A DNA stretch of 19,624 nucleotides from CAYRFQ01 sp964423615 (GCA_964423615.1 CAYRFQ010000126.1:1-19624), one strand, 5' to 3'. Counted from the first letter of the stretch, positions 6,592 through 15,243 are shown. Notes: generated by a model from the sequence alone, not told the origin. Numbers and translations: made by a program.

Positions 6592-9500
6592 TTATTCCTC
6601 CACAGCGTCCCTGTTGAGTTTGAAGAGTTCTTTGAGTTCTTCGTTGGAAAGTTCGGTCAACCAGGCTTCTCCTTCGCCAACGACCTGGTCCGCAACTTCC
6701 TTCTTGCGTTCGATCATTTCGTCGATTTTCTCTTCCAGAGTCCCCGAGCAAACGAACTTGTGGACCAACACGTTTTTCTTCTGCCCAATTCGAAAGGCTC
6801 GGTCGGTCGCCTGGTTTTCGACAGCGGGGTTCCACCATCGGTCAAAGTGGAAAACGTGATTCCCCGCCGTCAAATTCAGACCAGTCCCACCAGCTTTCAG
6901 CGACAACATAAAGAGCGGCGGTCCGTCGTCGCCATCCTGAAACCGTTGGACCATTTTGTCGCGGTTCTTGGCACTGACGCCTCCGTGCAAAAAGAGGACT
7001 TCTTTGCCGAACGTTTCCTGAAGGTGTTTACGAATGATCTCGCCCATCTCCTTGAACTGCGAGAAGATCAACGCTTTGTCGCCGACCTCCAAAACTTCTT
7101 CGATGAGTTCGGTAAGACGGACCAGTTTGCCCGACCGTTTTCCAATAGTCGAGCCATCACCCAGAAATTGAGCTGGGTGGTTGCACACTTGTTTCAGTTT
7201 CGAGAGCGTCCCCAGCACGAGACCTTTGCGTTGGATTCCCTCGGCGTCCGAGAGTCCCTTCTCCAAATCTTTGACGACGGCTTCGTAGAGCGAGGCTTGT
7301 TCCTTCGTCAAGTTACAAAACACCTTGGTCTCTTGTTTCTCCGGCAAATCCGAGATGATGGTCTTGTCCGTCTTGAGCCGTCGCAACAGAAACGGCCCGG
7401 TCAAGTTCTTCAGCCGGGACGCAGCGTCGGCGTCGCGTTCCAGTTGGATCGGAACGAAGAAGTTTCGGCGAAACACGGCTTGTTTGCCCAGGTAGCCGGG
7501 ATTCAGAAATTCCCAAATCGACCACAATTCCATGATGTGGTTCTCGACAGGCGTTCCTGTCAGAGCGATGCGATACTCGCCTTCCAACGCCCGAGCCGCC
7601 TTGGCCTGTTTGGTGTCGGGGTTTTTGATATTCTGGGCTTCGTCGAGGATCACCCCACCCCATTGGATCTTCCCGAAAATCTCCTGGTCACGATGTAACA
7701 AGGCGTAACTCGAGATCACGATGGCGTGGTCTTTGACGGCCTTGGGAAACTTCGTTTTTCCTTTCTCTCGTTTCGGTCCGTGGTGGACGAGGACCGGGAG
7801 TTCGGGCGTGAACCGTTCGGCCTCGCGTTTCCAGTTGCCGATGACCGAAGTGGGACAAATGAGCAGCGTTGGGTTCGGTCGTTTCTTGGAAGATTTCTTG
7901 CCACCGTTCGCCCCCCAGTCGTTTTGCAAGAGGGCCAAAGTCTGGATCGTCTTGCCGAGTCCCATGTCGTCGGCCAGACAAGCCCCGAGGCCCCACTGAC
8001 GCAGGAACGCCAGCCACGAGAAACCACGTTGCTGGTAAGGACGAAGGGTGCCCTGAAAACCTTCTGGCGTCGGCAATTCTTCGAAGGATTGCTTACCGTG
8101 GAGTCGGTCGAGGAACTCTTGCATCTTGCCGGTGGCTTCGGCACCGGTGAACTCAAGCCCGCCGGGAGCCGGTTCGGCCCCCAGTTCCATTCGGAGGAGT
8201 TCGCCGACGGTGAACTCGGTCGACTTGTCTTTCAAAAAGGCGATGGCTTTCTCGAGTTCATCGTGGCTGACTTCGACCCACTGGCCACGCACTTCGACGA
8301 GGGGGACTTTCAGTTTGGCGAGTTCCTCCAACTCGGCCAATGTCATCTTTTGGTCGCCCAGGGCAACTTGCCATTCGAATTTAACGAGTTCCTCAAGCGA
8401 CAAGGCCCCGCTGCTGTGACCTCGTGCTCGCTTGACCTTCGCGTTGACCTTGATGCGTTGCTTGGTCCCCTTGCGAGTCCACCAAGCCGGGAGCAGAACT
8501 CCAAAGCCCGCCTGCTCCAGGGCTCGCGCAGTCGAGATGAGGAACGCATAAGCACCCGAGGTGTCCGTGTTGAACCCATTTGGCGCGGAAGACTTCAAAC
8601 TCTTCTCGATGTCGGGACTGAGCGAGGCGGCTTCTCCCAGCGTTGCCAGTAGATATTCGCGTGGTCGGAACCCATCTTTTTGGAGGACCTTCGCCGTTTG
8701 TCCTTTGGGGTTCCAGGCGTCTGCCGCAGGGACCAATAAACTCAAGTCGTTTTGAGCTTGGAGGAAGTAATGAACCGACCATTTGTCCTTGCCGTTCGCG
8801 TGGATTGTACCGTTCTCCACGGTGGTCGGCTCCTCAAGGCGAAAACAAAGCCGGAACGGGGACGAGACCAAACGCGATACAGGTCGTTGCCATTCGCGGA
8901 CCTGGTTGGCCAGTTGGAGGGTGCCGTCGCCGTCGATGTGGGGGTCATCGGAACGGAGGGCGTAAATCCACTGGTCGTGTATGCTGTCGAACTGCGGCGA
9001 GGTCTCCTTTTTGCCTTTGCGAATGGCGTCATCGACGCCGACGGCATGACGAACGAGCGCATCGACCGTTTGGCCAATGAAACTCCCCAGGATGGCCGAT
9101 GGGGCAACGTCCGGCGGGGTCTCGGCAGACCGATTCACAGCCCGGCACGGTGCCGGCATTGCTTTGGCCAAACGATTCAGCCGTTGGACGTCTTCTCCGG
9201 CGATGGCTGGTTGCCAGTGACCTTGCCAGTCTTCCGTAAAGGTCACGCTGGGTAAGAACTGTTCTCGGGTAACAAGAGAGGCCGTAAACCGTAAGACCGT
9301 CGTCCAGTACTTCAACGTCGAACCGATGATCAACGCTGGGGCCAGTGTGTCACGGTCAAGGCTCGCTTCGAGAAGAGCCGCCGTTTGTTCCCACGTCAAT
9401 ACTTTGGCAGTAACGATCCACGGTTTGAGTGCTGGTTTGGACTTCGAAACGATGGGCTCGACGATCAATGGACTTGAAGCAACAGGCTTGCCGCGTAGCG

Positions 9501-9747
9501 TCGGGAGCCAAAGGAAGGTTGCATCGGAGGATTTACCTGTGGTTGTTGCACTTGCATTGTCTAGCCACTGGAGTTCGGGGAGAACTTCCACAAGCGCCGT
9601 GACGAGGGCTGCTTCTCCAGGGTCGAACGGATACGGTTTGGGATACTTCGAAGAACCTGTTGATTCCGCAACGGACGCTTCTTCGGGGGGTGATTCACCC
9701 CAGATGACAAACTGTCCTTGCGTGATTCCTCCGTGCAAAATGATCAT
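6592..9747 (-). CDS. SNF2-family DEAD/DEAH-like ATPase (helicase)
   Basis: A 1051-residue cytoplasmic ATPase of the bacterial SNF2/HepA type. Residues 1-520 are the long bacterial SNF2-associated region. The ATPase core follows: LRPYQQRGFSWL (Q-motif-like) near 568, DDMGLGKTIQTL (Walker A) near 593-604, DEAQ (Walker B) at 702-705, and LTGTPVEN near 729-736. The second lobe has ALIFSQF near 892-898, LSLKAGGTGLNL near 949-960 and the arginine-finger motif QATDRAFRIGQ near 979-989. All motifs are intact. ATG 9747 is preferred over the in-frame TTG at 9765 because GAGG lies eight bases before it. Bacterial members remodel RNA polymerase (RapA) or act in DNA repair or phage defence; the sequence does not decide which. 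It is the first gene of the operon with the SWIM protein. Confidence 0.93.
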   Translation of the reverse strand: MIILHGGITQGQFVIWGESPPEEASVAESTGSSKYPKPYPFDPGEAALVTALVEVLPELQWLDNASATTTGKSSDATFLWLPTLRGKPVASSPLIVEPIVSKSKPALKPWIVTAKVLTWEQTAALLEASLDRDTLAPALIIGSTLKYWTTVLRFTASLVTREQFLPSVTFTEDWQGHWQPAIAGEDVQRLNRLAKAMPAPCRAVNRSAETPPDVAPSAILGSFIGQTVDALVRHAVGVDDAIRKGKKETSPQFDSIHDQWIYALRSDDPHIDGDGTLQLANQVREWQRPVSRLVSSPFRLCFRLEEPTTVENGTIHANGKDKWSVHYFLQAQNDLSLLVPAADAWNPKGQTAKVLQKDGFRPREYLLATLGEAASLSPDIEKSLKSSAPNGFNTDTSGAYAFLISTARALEQAGFGVLLPAWWTRKGTKQRIKVNAKVKRARGHSSGALSLEELVKFEWQVALGDQKMTLAELEELAKLKVPLVEVRGQWVEVSHDELEKAIAFLKDKSTEFTVGELLRMELGAEPAPGGLEFTGAEATGKMQEFLDRLHGKQSFEELPTPEGFQGTLRPYQQRGFSWLAFLRQWGLGACLADDMGLGKTIQTLALLQNDWGANGGKKSSKKRPNPTLLICPTSVIGNWKREAERFTPELPVLVHHGPKREKGKTKFPKAVKDHAIVISSYALLHRDQEIFGKIQWGGVILDEAQNIKNPDTKQAKAARALEGEYRIALTGTPVENHIMELWSIWEFLNPGYLGKQAVFRRNFFVPIQLERDADAASRLKNLTGPFLLRRLKTDKTIISDLPEKQETKVFCNLTKEQASLYEAVVKDLEKGLSDAEGIQRKGLVLGTLSKLKQVCNHPAQFLGDGSTIGKRSGKLVRLTELIEEVLEVGDKALIFSQFKEMGEIIRKHLQETFGKEVLFLHGGVSAKNRDKMVQRFQDGDDGPPLFMLSLKAGGTGLNLTAGNHVFHFDRWWNPAVENQATDRAFRIGQKKNVLVHKFVCSGTLEEKIDEMIERKKEVADQVVGEGEAWLTELSNEELKELFKLNRDAVEE

Positions 9748-10099
9748 CGATGGTGCCTCGGTCAAGATGTGGTTGGGATTGTAAGCGCAAGCCTATCTCC
9801 CCGTTTCTCGGTCTATTATACATGTTCGGTTGATGGAGAAATACCGTTGAGATGTACACGTTCGGGTTTGAATCGAATTCTTGGATGGGTTTCCGTTGGT
9901 GCTGTCCAAACCGGTTGATTCAGTATGAAGAATTCAGGTAGCTCAGAAAATTGCGTTCTCAATTAGCATGGAGGTTACAGCTTCGATATTTCTCCACGCT
10001 CATTTTCTGTTACATCAACGTAAACCGATCGTCTTCTGAGTACATCCAAATCGAAGCGGAAATGAGACCGAGTCGGTCCTCAAGAAAGAGAGGTTCGCG
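9748..10099. other. Divergent intergenic region
   Basis: No gene is seen here. It should carry promoters for the SNF2 operon (minus) and the exported protein at 10100 (plus). A small palindrome, GACCGA-G-TCGGTC at 10066-10078, lies 21 bases before ATG 10100 in its likely leader. AGAGG at 10089-10093 is the ribosome site of that gene. Confidence 0.5.
9815..9820 (-). promoter_or_regulatory. Candidate -10 box of the SNF2/SWIM operon
   Basis: A perfect TATAAT on the minus strand lies about 70 bases upstream of ATG 9747. It would start the transcript near 9808. No recognisable -35 hexamer was found at 16-18 bases. Confidence 0.4.
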
Positions 10100-11425
10100 A
10101 TGTCGCGGAATTTGATGTCGTGGTCGTTGCTTGTTCTCGTTTTGTCAGGTGCGAACCCCACAAAGGGAGCCGACTTATTAAAAGCTAACCAGCCAACCAA
10201 TAAGACCTACATCAACCCCCTTGTGAGTGAGCAGGTCCTGACGAAGCAAGACCTCAACAAATTAACGTTTCCCCCAAGACCGAGGAACTCGAAAAGTACC
10301 TTTCAACTTGGTGTCTGGTTGTCCCAAGACAAGTATAACCACGGCGAGCCGATTCACGCTTTGTTCGTTTTGAAGAACCACGGTGAGGAACAGGGGGTGA
10401 ATTTTTTGGCTACATGGCCGAAATTTGGGTCGACTGGCATTAACCGTGGATCGATTCAAGTCAACGCGATTCGAATGGAATTACCCAAAGACTCTTCACC
10501 TGTCCAGAGAGCCGAAGGCCAGAAATGTATTCTATCCAGTGGACCGGTGTCTCGCGTGGAACAAGGGAGTTATTGGTGTTTTCGGAGAAACCTTGCCCGC
10601 GGCCCGCTGTTTCCTGGAACGTATGTCGTGTCTTGGAAATACGGTAGCCAACACTCAAATGAAGTTTCGTTCCGCGTCCTGAAAACGAAAGGAAAGCGAC
10701 CCGCGACGCCGAGATTTATTGGTAGCCCAAAAGAACACCGGTGGTACGATTTGGTTGGGGACCGCGTCCGTCTGAAGGTCGACGCCAACAACGTAAACCA
10801 CCACAGATATCTCATCGAAAATTTGCGTTCCCGTTCCTGGAGTAACCTCGCCAGCGACTTGGCAGCAGGCCATCGAGTCGGCGAACAACACCGATGGTAC
10901 ACAAATCCCTACGATCTGCCGACCTCGGACAAGATACTCAAAGTTTCAGGAAAACCTGTTCCTGCCAAAAACTCCAAGGGACATGCTCCGCACATTTTTG
11001 AAATTCAACTCAAACCTGTTGCGGCTGGCCAGGTGTTGCAGTTCGATAATCTTTATCTTCGTCCCTCGCTCATCATCCTGCCGACCAAAGGTGCGACAAT
11101 CTTGACCTCTGAAGAGAGAATGAAAAGGAAAAAGACAGCAGCTGCCCAAGATAGGAAGAGCGCTCAAAGGAACGCCGTAGTAAGGAACTACCAGAAAACA
11201 TGGAAAGTGCGGCTCGAACGCCCGCAAGGTTGGTGCCGCGACCTGCCTTTTCATGGTCAAGCCATGTGTGCCGTAGTTGTGGGCACCGACCACATCCGCA
11301 TTCGTCGCGGAGCGCAGATCGATTCGATTGTGGATCGCGTCAGAAGTATCCACGAAGCCACCGTGATTTCTTTTTGGCAGGGACTCGTGCGAACACCGTG
11401 GATGAAGATTCATGTCCCCAAATGA
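10100..11425 (+). CDS. Exported protein of unknown function
   Basis: I do not recognise the family. The 441-residue protein has a signal peptide at about 1-24 (hydrophobic LLVLVLSGA, ending TKGA before D25), so it should be periplasmic or secreted. Residues 65-95 contain QLGVWLSQDKYNHGEPIHALFVLKN cut here into a pattern of a strand, a KY-GEPI turn and a strand ending LKN; this resembles Ig-like or BsuPI-type beta modules found in exported proteins of this phylum. Residues 155-200 (PGTYVVSWKYGS...EVSFRVL) continue the beta pattern. A basic, Lys/Arg-rich stretch lies at about 338-375. The start is supported by AGAGG six bases upstream. Its stop is 41 bases from the stop of the convergent thioredoxin gene; no clear terminator separates them. 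Confidence 0.7.
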   Translation: MSRNLMSWSLLVLVLSGANPTKGADLLKANQPTNKTYINPLVSEQVLTKQDLNKLTFPPRPRNSKSTFQLGVWLSQDKYNHGEPIHALFVLKNHGEEQGVNFLATWPKFGSTGINRGSIQVNAIRMELPKDSSPVQRAEGQKCILSSGPVSRVEQGSYWCFRRNLARGPLFPGTYVVSWKYGSQHSNEVSFRVLKTKGKRPATPRFIGSPKEHRWYDLVGDRVRLKVDANNVNHHRYLIENLRSRSWSNLASDLAAGHRVGEQHRWYTNPYDLPTSDKILKVSGKPVPAKNSKGHAPHIFEIQLKPVAAGQVLQFDNLYLRPSLIILPTKGATILTSEERMKRKKTAAAQDRKSAQRNAVVRNYQKTWKVRLERPQGWCRDLPFHGQAMCAVVVGTDHIRIRRGAQIDSIVDRVRSIHEATVISFWQGLVRTPWMKIHVPK

Positions 11426-11466
11426 TTGGACAGGAAGCGGTCAAGGACGTTGGGCACGATATCGTT

Positions 11467-11919
11467 TCATCCGCCGATTCTCATGCGTGCTTCCATTAGG
11501 AATTGCTGCGGATCGACAAAACCAGAAATCGGTGCACCCATTTGCTTTCCGTCGGGACTAACGAAAAGGATCATTGGTAAGCTGGCAACGTTGTATTTCC
11601 TAGCCAAGTCTTGGCGTTTATCGTAATCGACCTTGACGACAATGGCGTTCTCGTGCAAGTAGGTTCGGACCGCCGGATGTACAAAGGTGACTTCATCGAG
11701 TTTGGTACAGAACCCACACCAAGCGGCTGTGAAATCCACCATGACGGGCTTCTGTGCTTCCTTGGCGAGTTCCAAGGCCCTTTCGTAATTGGATGCCAGT
11801 ATCAGTTCTTTAGGTTGTCGGGTCGATGGTTGAGGGACCATCAACGCCGCGACCAACACCCCACTGAAGACGAGAACTGCGAGGAGGATAGGCAGATAAT
11901 TCGAAAAGGTGCGATTCAT
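11467..11919 (-). CDS. Membrane-anchored thioredoxin-fold protein
   Basis: A 150-residue protein with one N-terminal hydrophobic segment (about 9-29), which acts as an anchor or uncleaved signal, and a thioredoxin domain facing the periplasm. The active site is WCGFC at 67-71, and the cis-proline motif SLPMI is at about 113-117. KPVMVDFTAAWCGFC and the following VTFVHPAVRTYL resemble the DsbD C-terminal domain and DUF255/thioredoxin_7-like reductases. It probably exchanges thiols with exported or cytochrome-maturation proteins. Substrates are not shown by context: neighbours on both sides are exported proteins of unknown function. The ribosome site is weak. A TATAAT box at 12001-12006 lies about 80 bases upstream. 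Confidence 0.87.
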   Translation of the reverse strand: MNRTFSNYLPILLAVLVFSGVLVAALMVPQPSTRQPKELILASNYERALELAKEAQKPVMVDFTAAWCGFCTKLDEVTFVHPAVRTYLHENAIVVKVDYDKRQDLARKYNVASLPMILFVSPDGKQMGAPISGFVDPQQFLMEARMRIGG

Positions 11920-12000
11920 CAGAAGAGATTTCCATGTATACCACTGGGATTCAAAACGGACAGTTCGTTGAGGACCTAACGGGTCCTTCGAACTAATCCT

Positions 12001-12045
12001 ATTATACTAGGCTCGACACAACGACTTTCGTGTGAAATAGCTCAC
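12001..12045 (-). promoter_or_regulatory. Candidate promoter and GTGA-N6-TCAC site of the thioredoxin gene
   Basis: On the minus strand a perfect TATAAT occupies 12001-12006. Upstream of it, at 12032-12045, is the dyad GTGAGCTATTTCAC, a GTGA-N6-TCAC arrangement shared by Rex operators (TTGTGAA-N4-TTCACAA) and CRP/FNR-type sites. It would overlap or adjoin the -35 region, where no good -35 hexamer is seen. A rex gene lies in the same window, but one dyad of this strength can arise by chance. Confidence 0.3.
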
Positions 12046-12059
12046 CCATCCCAGATACT

Positions 12060-12100
12060 TCTGTCCGCCAAAAGATGTTCCCAATCATGTGGCGGACAGA
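12060..12100 (-). terminator. Hairpin after the exported-protein gene
   Basis: TCTGTCCGCCA at 12060-12070 pairs perfectly with TGGCGGACAGA at 12090-12100 around a 19-base loop. It lies 18 bases after the stop codon of the minus-strand gene ending at 12118. A U-tract is missing, so it is a terminator-like structure rather than a textbook one. Confidence 0.5.
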
Positions 12101-12117
12101 GTTGACAGTTTCCAGTG

Positions 12118-13338
12118 TTATTGATTCCGGATGACACACAGAATTCGCCTCTGCGTGTTTTCTTGAAACTCTCGGACGACGTCGCTGCTCGTTCCCGGCC
12201 CTCCAAACCGTACGACAGAAACGCCCTGGGTTGCCTGATCACCGGTCAAGTACCAAACCATGGCGTACGGTTGATCGCCTCGAAGTCGAGCGATATCCTC
12301 CGTCGTGAACTTGATCGATACACTGTTATGGGCGAGATACTCCTCGGTCTCTGGGTTGGCCGGAGGAATTTCTAATAGAGTCTTCACTTCAATAGCCTTT
12401 TTTCCGGGGAAAGCGTGAAGTTTTACCCGGTAGATTCCCGGCTTGAATGTCATCCGACAAGGGATGGTACCCTCGGAGGATGTTTCGACTATTCGGACTT
12501 GGGCATTTTCGGGCTCAAGGAATTGAAACTGAATGTATTCGACATTGAAGCGAGGTCGGCTAGCAACCTGGCTGGTCAAGGGAACTCGAAGACAGGTCGG
12601 TGCGGTCGAGGTCATCGTGGGTTGTCCTGACGAAGGGGCTGGCACCGGCCCGGGAGTCGGCGTAACATACGGGGTTCGACAAGGCGAGGGAGTTGACATA
12701 ATTGCGGGTGGAGTCAGTGGGACAGACGGCGTTGGTGCTATCCCAATTGCGGATGGAATCGAGTTTGGAGACGACCGCAGTTGGTAGCTCGTGACCGGAA
12801 CCACTTGCCCATTCACGAAACGATACGTCGTGACTGGGACGTAGAACATGTGCTTGGCTCCGTGCGACTCAGACGGTGGATTTTTCGGAGCGCTTACCTT
12901 TGCTTTCGCTCGCCCGACTTTCCGGTAGGTTCCGGAGAGGCCGGGAAGGGTCGAATCCTTGATGGTAATGTGTTTTTGATCGATCCGATATCGAAACCGA
13001 AAGGGTTGATCGACCAACTCCTTGAAGCCAGCTTCCTGTTCCTGAATGTCCGAATCGCTAAGTTTTTGCGGTCCTTGCGTGCGGATGTTTGTGACGATGC
13101 CGTAGAGTATGTTGTCTTTGGTTGTGTTGAAGTCATTGTCTAAGACTTGTCCTACGGTCCCTCCCTTGAGCGTGATTCGAAGACGGTTGCCGTTGATCTT
13201 CAAACGCATTTGACCTTTGTTGGTCTTGCGGGTCCAGGTTCCTTGTAACTTCGAGACGTCTGCAACGCTAAGTTGGGCGGTTCCGAGACACACCGTCAAC
13301 GTGAGAATTCCAAATAAGAGTCTCTTGACTCGGCACAT
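12118..13338 (-). CDS. Exported protein with LQGTW domain and Pro/Thr linker, function unknown
   Basis: A 406-residue protein with a signal peptide (1-26, cleavage after LSVA). Residues 31-141 begin LQGTW and end LSGTYRKV, with alternating strands such as MRLKINGNRLRITLKG. This recalls the small lipocalin-like domains common in planctomycete exported proteins (TIGR03067 type), though I cannot confirm the family. Residues 188-250 are a Pro/Ser/Thr-rich linker. The C-terminal domain (about 262-406) has a PEGA-like stretch, QFQFLEPENAQVRIV then MTFKPGIYRVKLHAFPGKK, followed by a more helical end. The start is set by the signal peptide and GGAGGG seven bases before ATG 13338; the frame stays open for 124 codons further upstream, but that part looks non-coding. 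Probable cell-surface or periplasmic protein. Confidence 0.72.
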   Translation of the reverse strand: MCRVKRLLFGILTLTVCLGTAQLSVADVSKLQGTWTRKTNKGQMRLKINGNRLRITLKGGTVGQVLDNDFNTTKDNILYGIVTNIRTQGPQKLSDSDIQEQEAGFKELVDQPFRFRYRIDQKHITIKDSTLPGLSGTYRKVGRAKAKVSAPKNPPSESHGAKHMFYVPVTTYRFVNGQVVPVTSYQLRSSPNSIPSAIGIAPTPSVPLTPPAIMSTPSPCRTPYVTPTPGPVPAPSSGQPTMTSTAPTCLRVPLTSQVASRPRFNVEYIQFQFLEPENAQVRIVETSSEGTIPCRMTFKPGIYRVKLHAFPGKKAIEVKTLLEIPPANPETEEYLAHNSVSIKFTTEDIARLRGDQPYAMVWYLTGDQATQGVSVVRFGGPGTSSDVVREFQENTQRRILCVIRNQ

Positions 13339-14015
13339 TCTGGTTCCCTCCGTGTTCCCATTTCGGTTTTGCGGGTGCTTGTTGGTCGTTTTTGGTCCCA
13401 CAGGTCCTCGCCAAAACCTGTAGGTGTGATCGTCGACCACACGGAGCGGATAGTAGTCAGGAAGGGATTTGGTCACAAGAGGAACTGGGAAGGGCAAAGG
13501 TGATGGTTCTGAGTCATGCAACTTCACCGATCGGTTGAGCTTTCGGGCATGGTGAGGCTCGGAATTTCCGATGGAAATCTGGAACTGTTCATCATTTTGC
13601 GAAATCGAAATAGGATTTAATCCAACCGTAATATGAGAAGATAGCGGTTCGAAAGGGGCTTTCCAGCGAAGGGCAAGAGTGTAAGACGGGGTACAATTTG
13701 GTCGTTGCAATTCTTGAGTGTTTCAGGGCGTTTCCAAGGGGACAATAGTCAAGGGCAGAGTTGCAAATCATTGTTGAAATTAAACTTATAGATTTTGACA
13801 GTTCCCGGCGCTGCCAAATTGGCGTCGCAGCTTACTACAATTTTGGTTTCATTTCAGTGCCGAAATCGAGGTCTTTGTAGCCAGCATTTTGATCGAGTTC
13901 AGGTGAATGAGTGGCGAGGCTCGTGGAAATGGTCTGAGCACGGGCGATCATGAGTCTATAATAAGTCGTGTCAACCCCGAACTCACCAGGCCCACAGTCC
14001 TATCAGGAGCCAACG
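13339..14015. other. Divergent intergenic region before the sulfite oxidase gene
   Basis: No gene is supported. The minus strand is open in frame with the gene at 13338 up to 13710, but without signal, family match or ribosome site. A hairpin, GCCAA-A-TTGGC at 13813-13823 with a further GCG/CGC pair outside, lies in the middle. The plus-strand promoter of the sulfite oxidase gene is at its right end. Confidence 0.5.
13957..13962 (+). promoter_or_regulatory. Candidate -10 box of the sulfite oxidase gene
   Basis: A perfect TATAAT predicts a transcription start near 13969. This would exclude the in-frame GTG at 13968 as start codon and supports ATG 14016, which has AGGAG at 14005-14009. The best -35 candidate, TGAGCA at 13935-13940, is poor. 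Confidence 0.45.
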
Positions 14016-15197
14016 ATGGCGGAAGAGCGAAAGATTGTAACCCAGACTCCGGAAAATAGCGAAACGCCGCTCGATGCGGTTTGTAGTTGGGTGACCCCAA
14101 CAAAACTGTTTTTCGTGCGTAATCACTTCGACGTCCCGACGATCGATCCGAAGTCCTGGTCGTTGACGATCGAAGGGTGTGTCGATCAGCCCAAGACGTT
14201 GAAGTTGCGAGACCTCGAAGCGATGCCCCAACAGACCGTTTTCGTCACTCTCGAGTGTGCCGGGAACGGGCGCTCTTACTTGAGCACTCCCGTCCATGGA
14301 GTTCAGTGGGGAGCCGGGGCTGTGGCGCATGCCGAGTGGACCGGAGTCCCGTTGGCGAAAGTTTTTGAGGGATTGGAGTTGACTCCGGACGCGTTGGAAG
14401 TCGTATTCGAAGGAGCCGACAACGGCATCGAAGGCAAGCTGACGGAACCGATTCACTTTGTGCGCAGCTTGCCGATCGAAAAAGCGATGCATCCCGATAC
14501 AATCCTGGCGTTGCGAATGAATGGCGAGCCTCTCACTCCCGACCACGGATTTCCAGTACGGTTGTTGGTGCCAGGGTGGTATGGGGTAGCCTCGGTCAAG
14601 TGGGTCCAACGGATCGAAGTCGTAAACAAGCCGTTCGAAGGCTACTACCAAACTTACAAGTACACGATCGGGAAGCAGACTCCGGAAGGCATCGCGAACG
14701 TCGGAGTCCAGGGGATGACTGTCAAGTCAGAGATCATCCGGCCGAGAGAAGACGAAGCGATCGGGATCGGCTCCCAACGAATCTTCGGTATGGCCTGGGC
14801 CGGCGAACACGCCGTCGCCAAGGTCGAGATAAGCACAGATGGCGGCGAAACCTGGGGAGAAGCTCGACTAGTGGGCCTTCAGGCTCCATACTCCTGGACC
14901 ATGTGGGAATACTTTTGGGAGGTCGCGACCGCTGGCCAGTACGAGATCTTATCGCGGGCCACTTCGACCAACGGCGACACACAGCCGCTCGAACACGATC
15001 GATTGCGAGCCGGTTACATGATCAATTTCTTGCGATCACGGCGTGTTGTTGTCGAAAGCCGGACAGTCGATCAGGCCAAGAGACAACAGTATTCGGAGAC
15101 GGAAGCTCTGTTGTATGACTTCTACGCTTTCTCCGAAGCGAATGCTGCCATGACGTTGGACGTGGACATGGAACTGATGGACGGAGCTGGGATATAG
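14016..15197 (+). CDS. Molybdopterin-dependent sulfite oxidase family protein
   Basis: A 393-residue molybdoenzyme of the sulfite oxidase/assimilatory nitrate reductase fold. The molybdopterin-binding domain (about 25-215) has FVRNHF at 33-38, the molybdenum ligand C81 in TLECAGNGR, the WGAGAVAHAEWTGVPL loop at 98-113 and GFPVRLLVPGWYGVASVKW at 178-196. The Mo-co dimerisation domain (about 225-355) includes VKVEISTDGG-type and WEYFWEV strands. It should oxidise sulfite, or another small oxyanion or thiol substrate, and pass electrons to a separate acceptor; there is no heme or cytochrome domain. No Tat or Sec signal is seen at the chosen start, nor in the 16 extra residues from GTG 13968, which suggests a cytoplasmic enzyme. 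A tail of about 35 residues follows the dimerisation domain. Confidence 0.9.
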   Translation: MAEERKIVTQTPENSETPLDAVCSWVTPTKLFFVRNHFDVPTIDPKSWSLTIEGCVDQPKTLKLRDLEAMPQQTVFVTLECAGNGRSYLSTPVHGVQWGAGAVAHAEWTGVPLAKVFEGLELTPDALEVVFEGADNGIEGKLTEPIHFVRSLPIEKAMHPDTILALRMNGEPLTPDHGFPVRLLVPGWYGVASVKWVQRIEVVNKPFEGYYQTYKYTIGKQTPEGIANVGVQGMTVKSEIIRPREDEAIGIGSQRIFGMAWAGEHAVAKVEISTDGGETWGEARLVGLQAPYSWTMWEYFWEVATAGQYEILSRATSTNGDTQPLEHDRLRAGYMINFLRSRRVVVESRTVDQAKRQQYSETEALLYDFYAFSEANAAMTLDVDMELMDGAGI

Positions 15198-15230
15198 AAT
15201 AGTTTCCGAATAATGAAGTGGTGTGTCACC

Positions 15231-15243
15231 GCCGGTGTCCGGC
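15231..15243 (+). terminator. Small GC hairpin after the sulfite oxidase gene
   Basis: GCCGG-TGT-CCGGC lies 33 bases after the stop codon. The stem is only five base pairs and has no U-tract, so the terminator call is weak. Confidence 0.25.

Noticed and set aside
6587..6838. Longer form of the SWIM protein overlapping the helicase gene
   Set aside because: The extra residues are an out-of-frame reading of the SNF2 C-terminus. GGAGG and the family-like MWNAWWF start favour 6586.
6760..8652. Long plus-strand open frames opposite the SNF2 gene
   Set aside because: They are antisense shadows of a gene whose helicase motifs are intact on the minus strand; no family resemblance.
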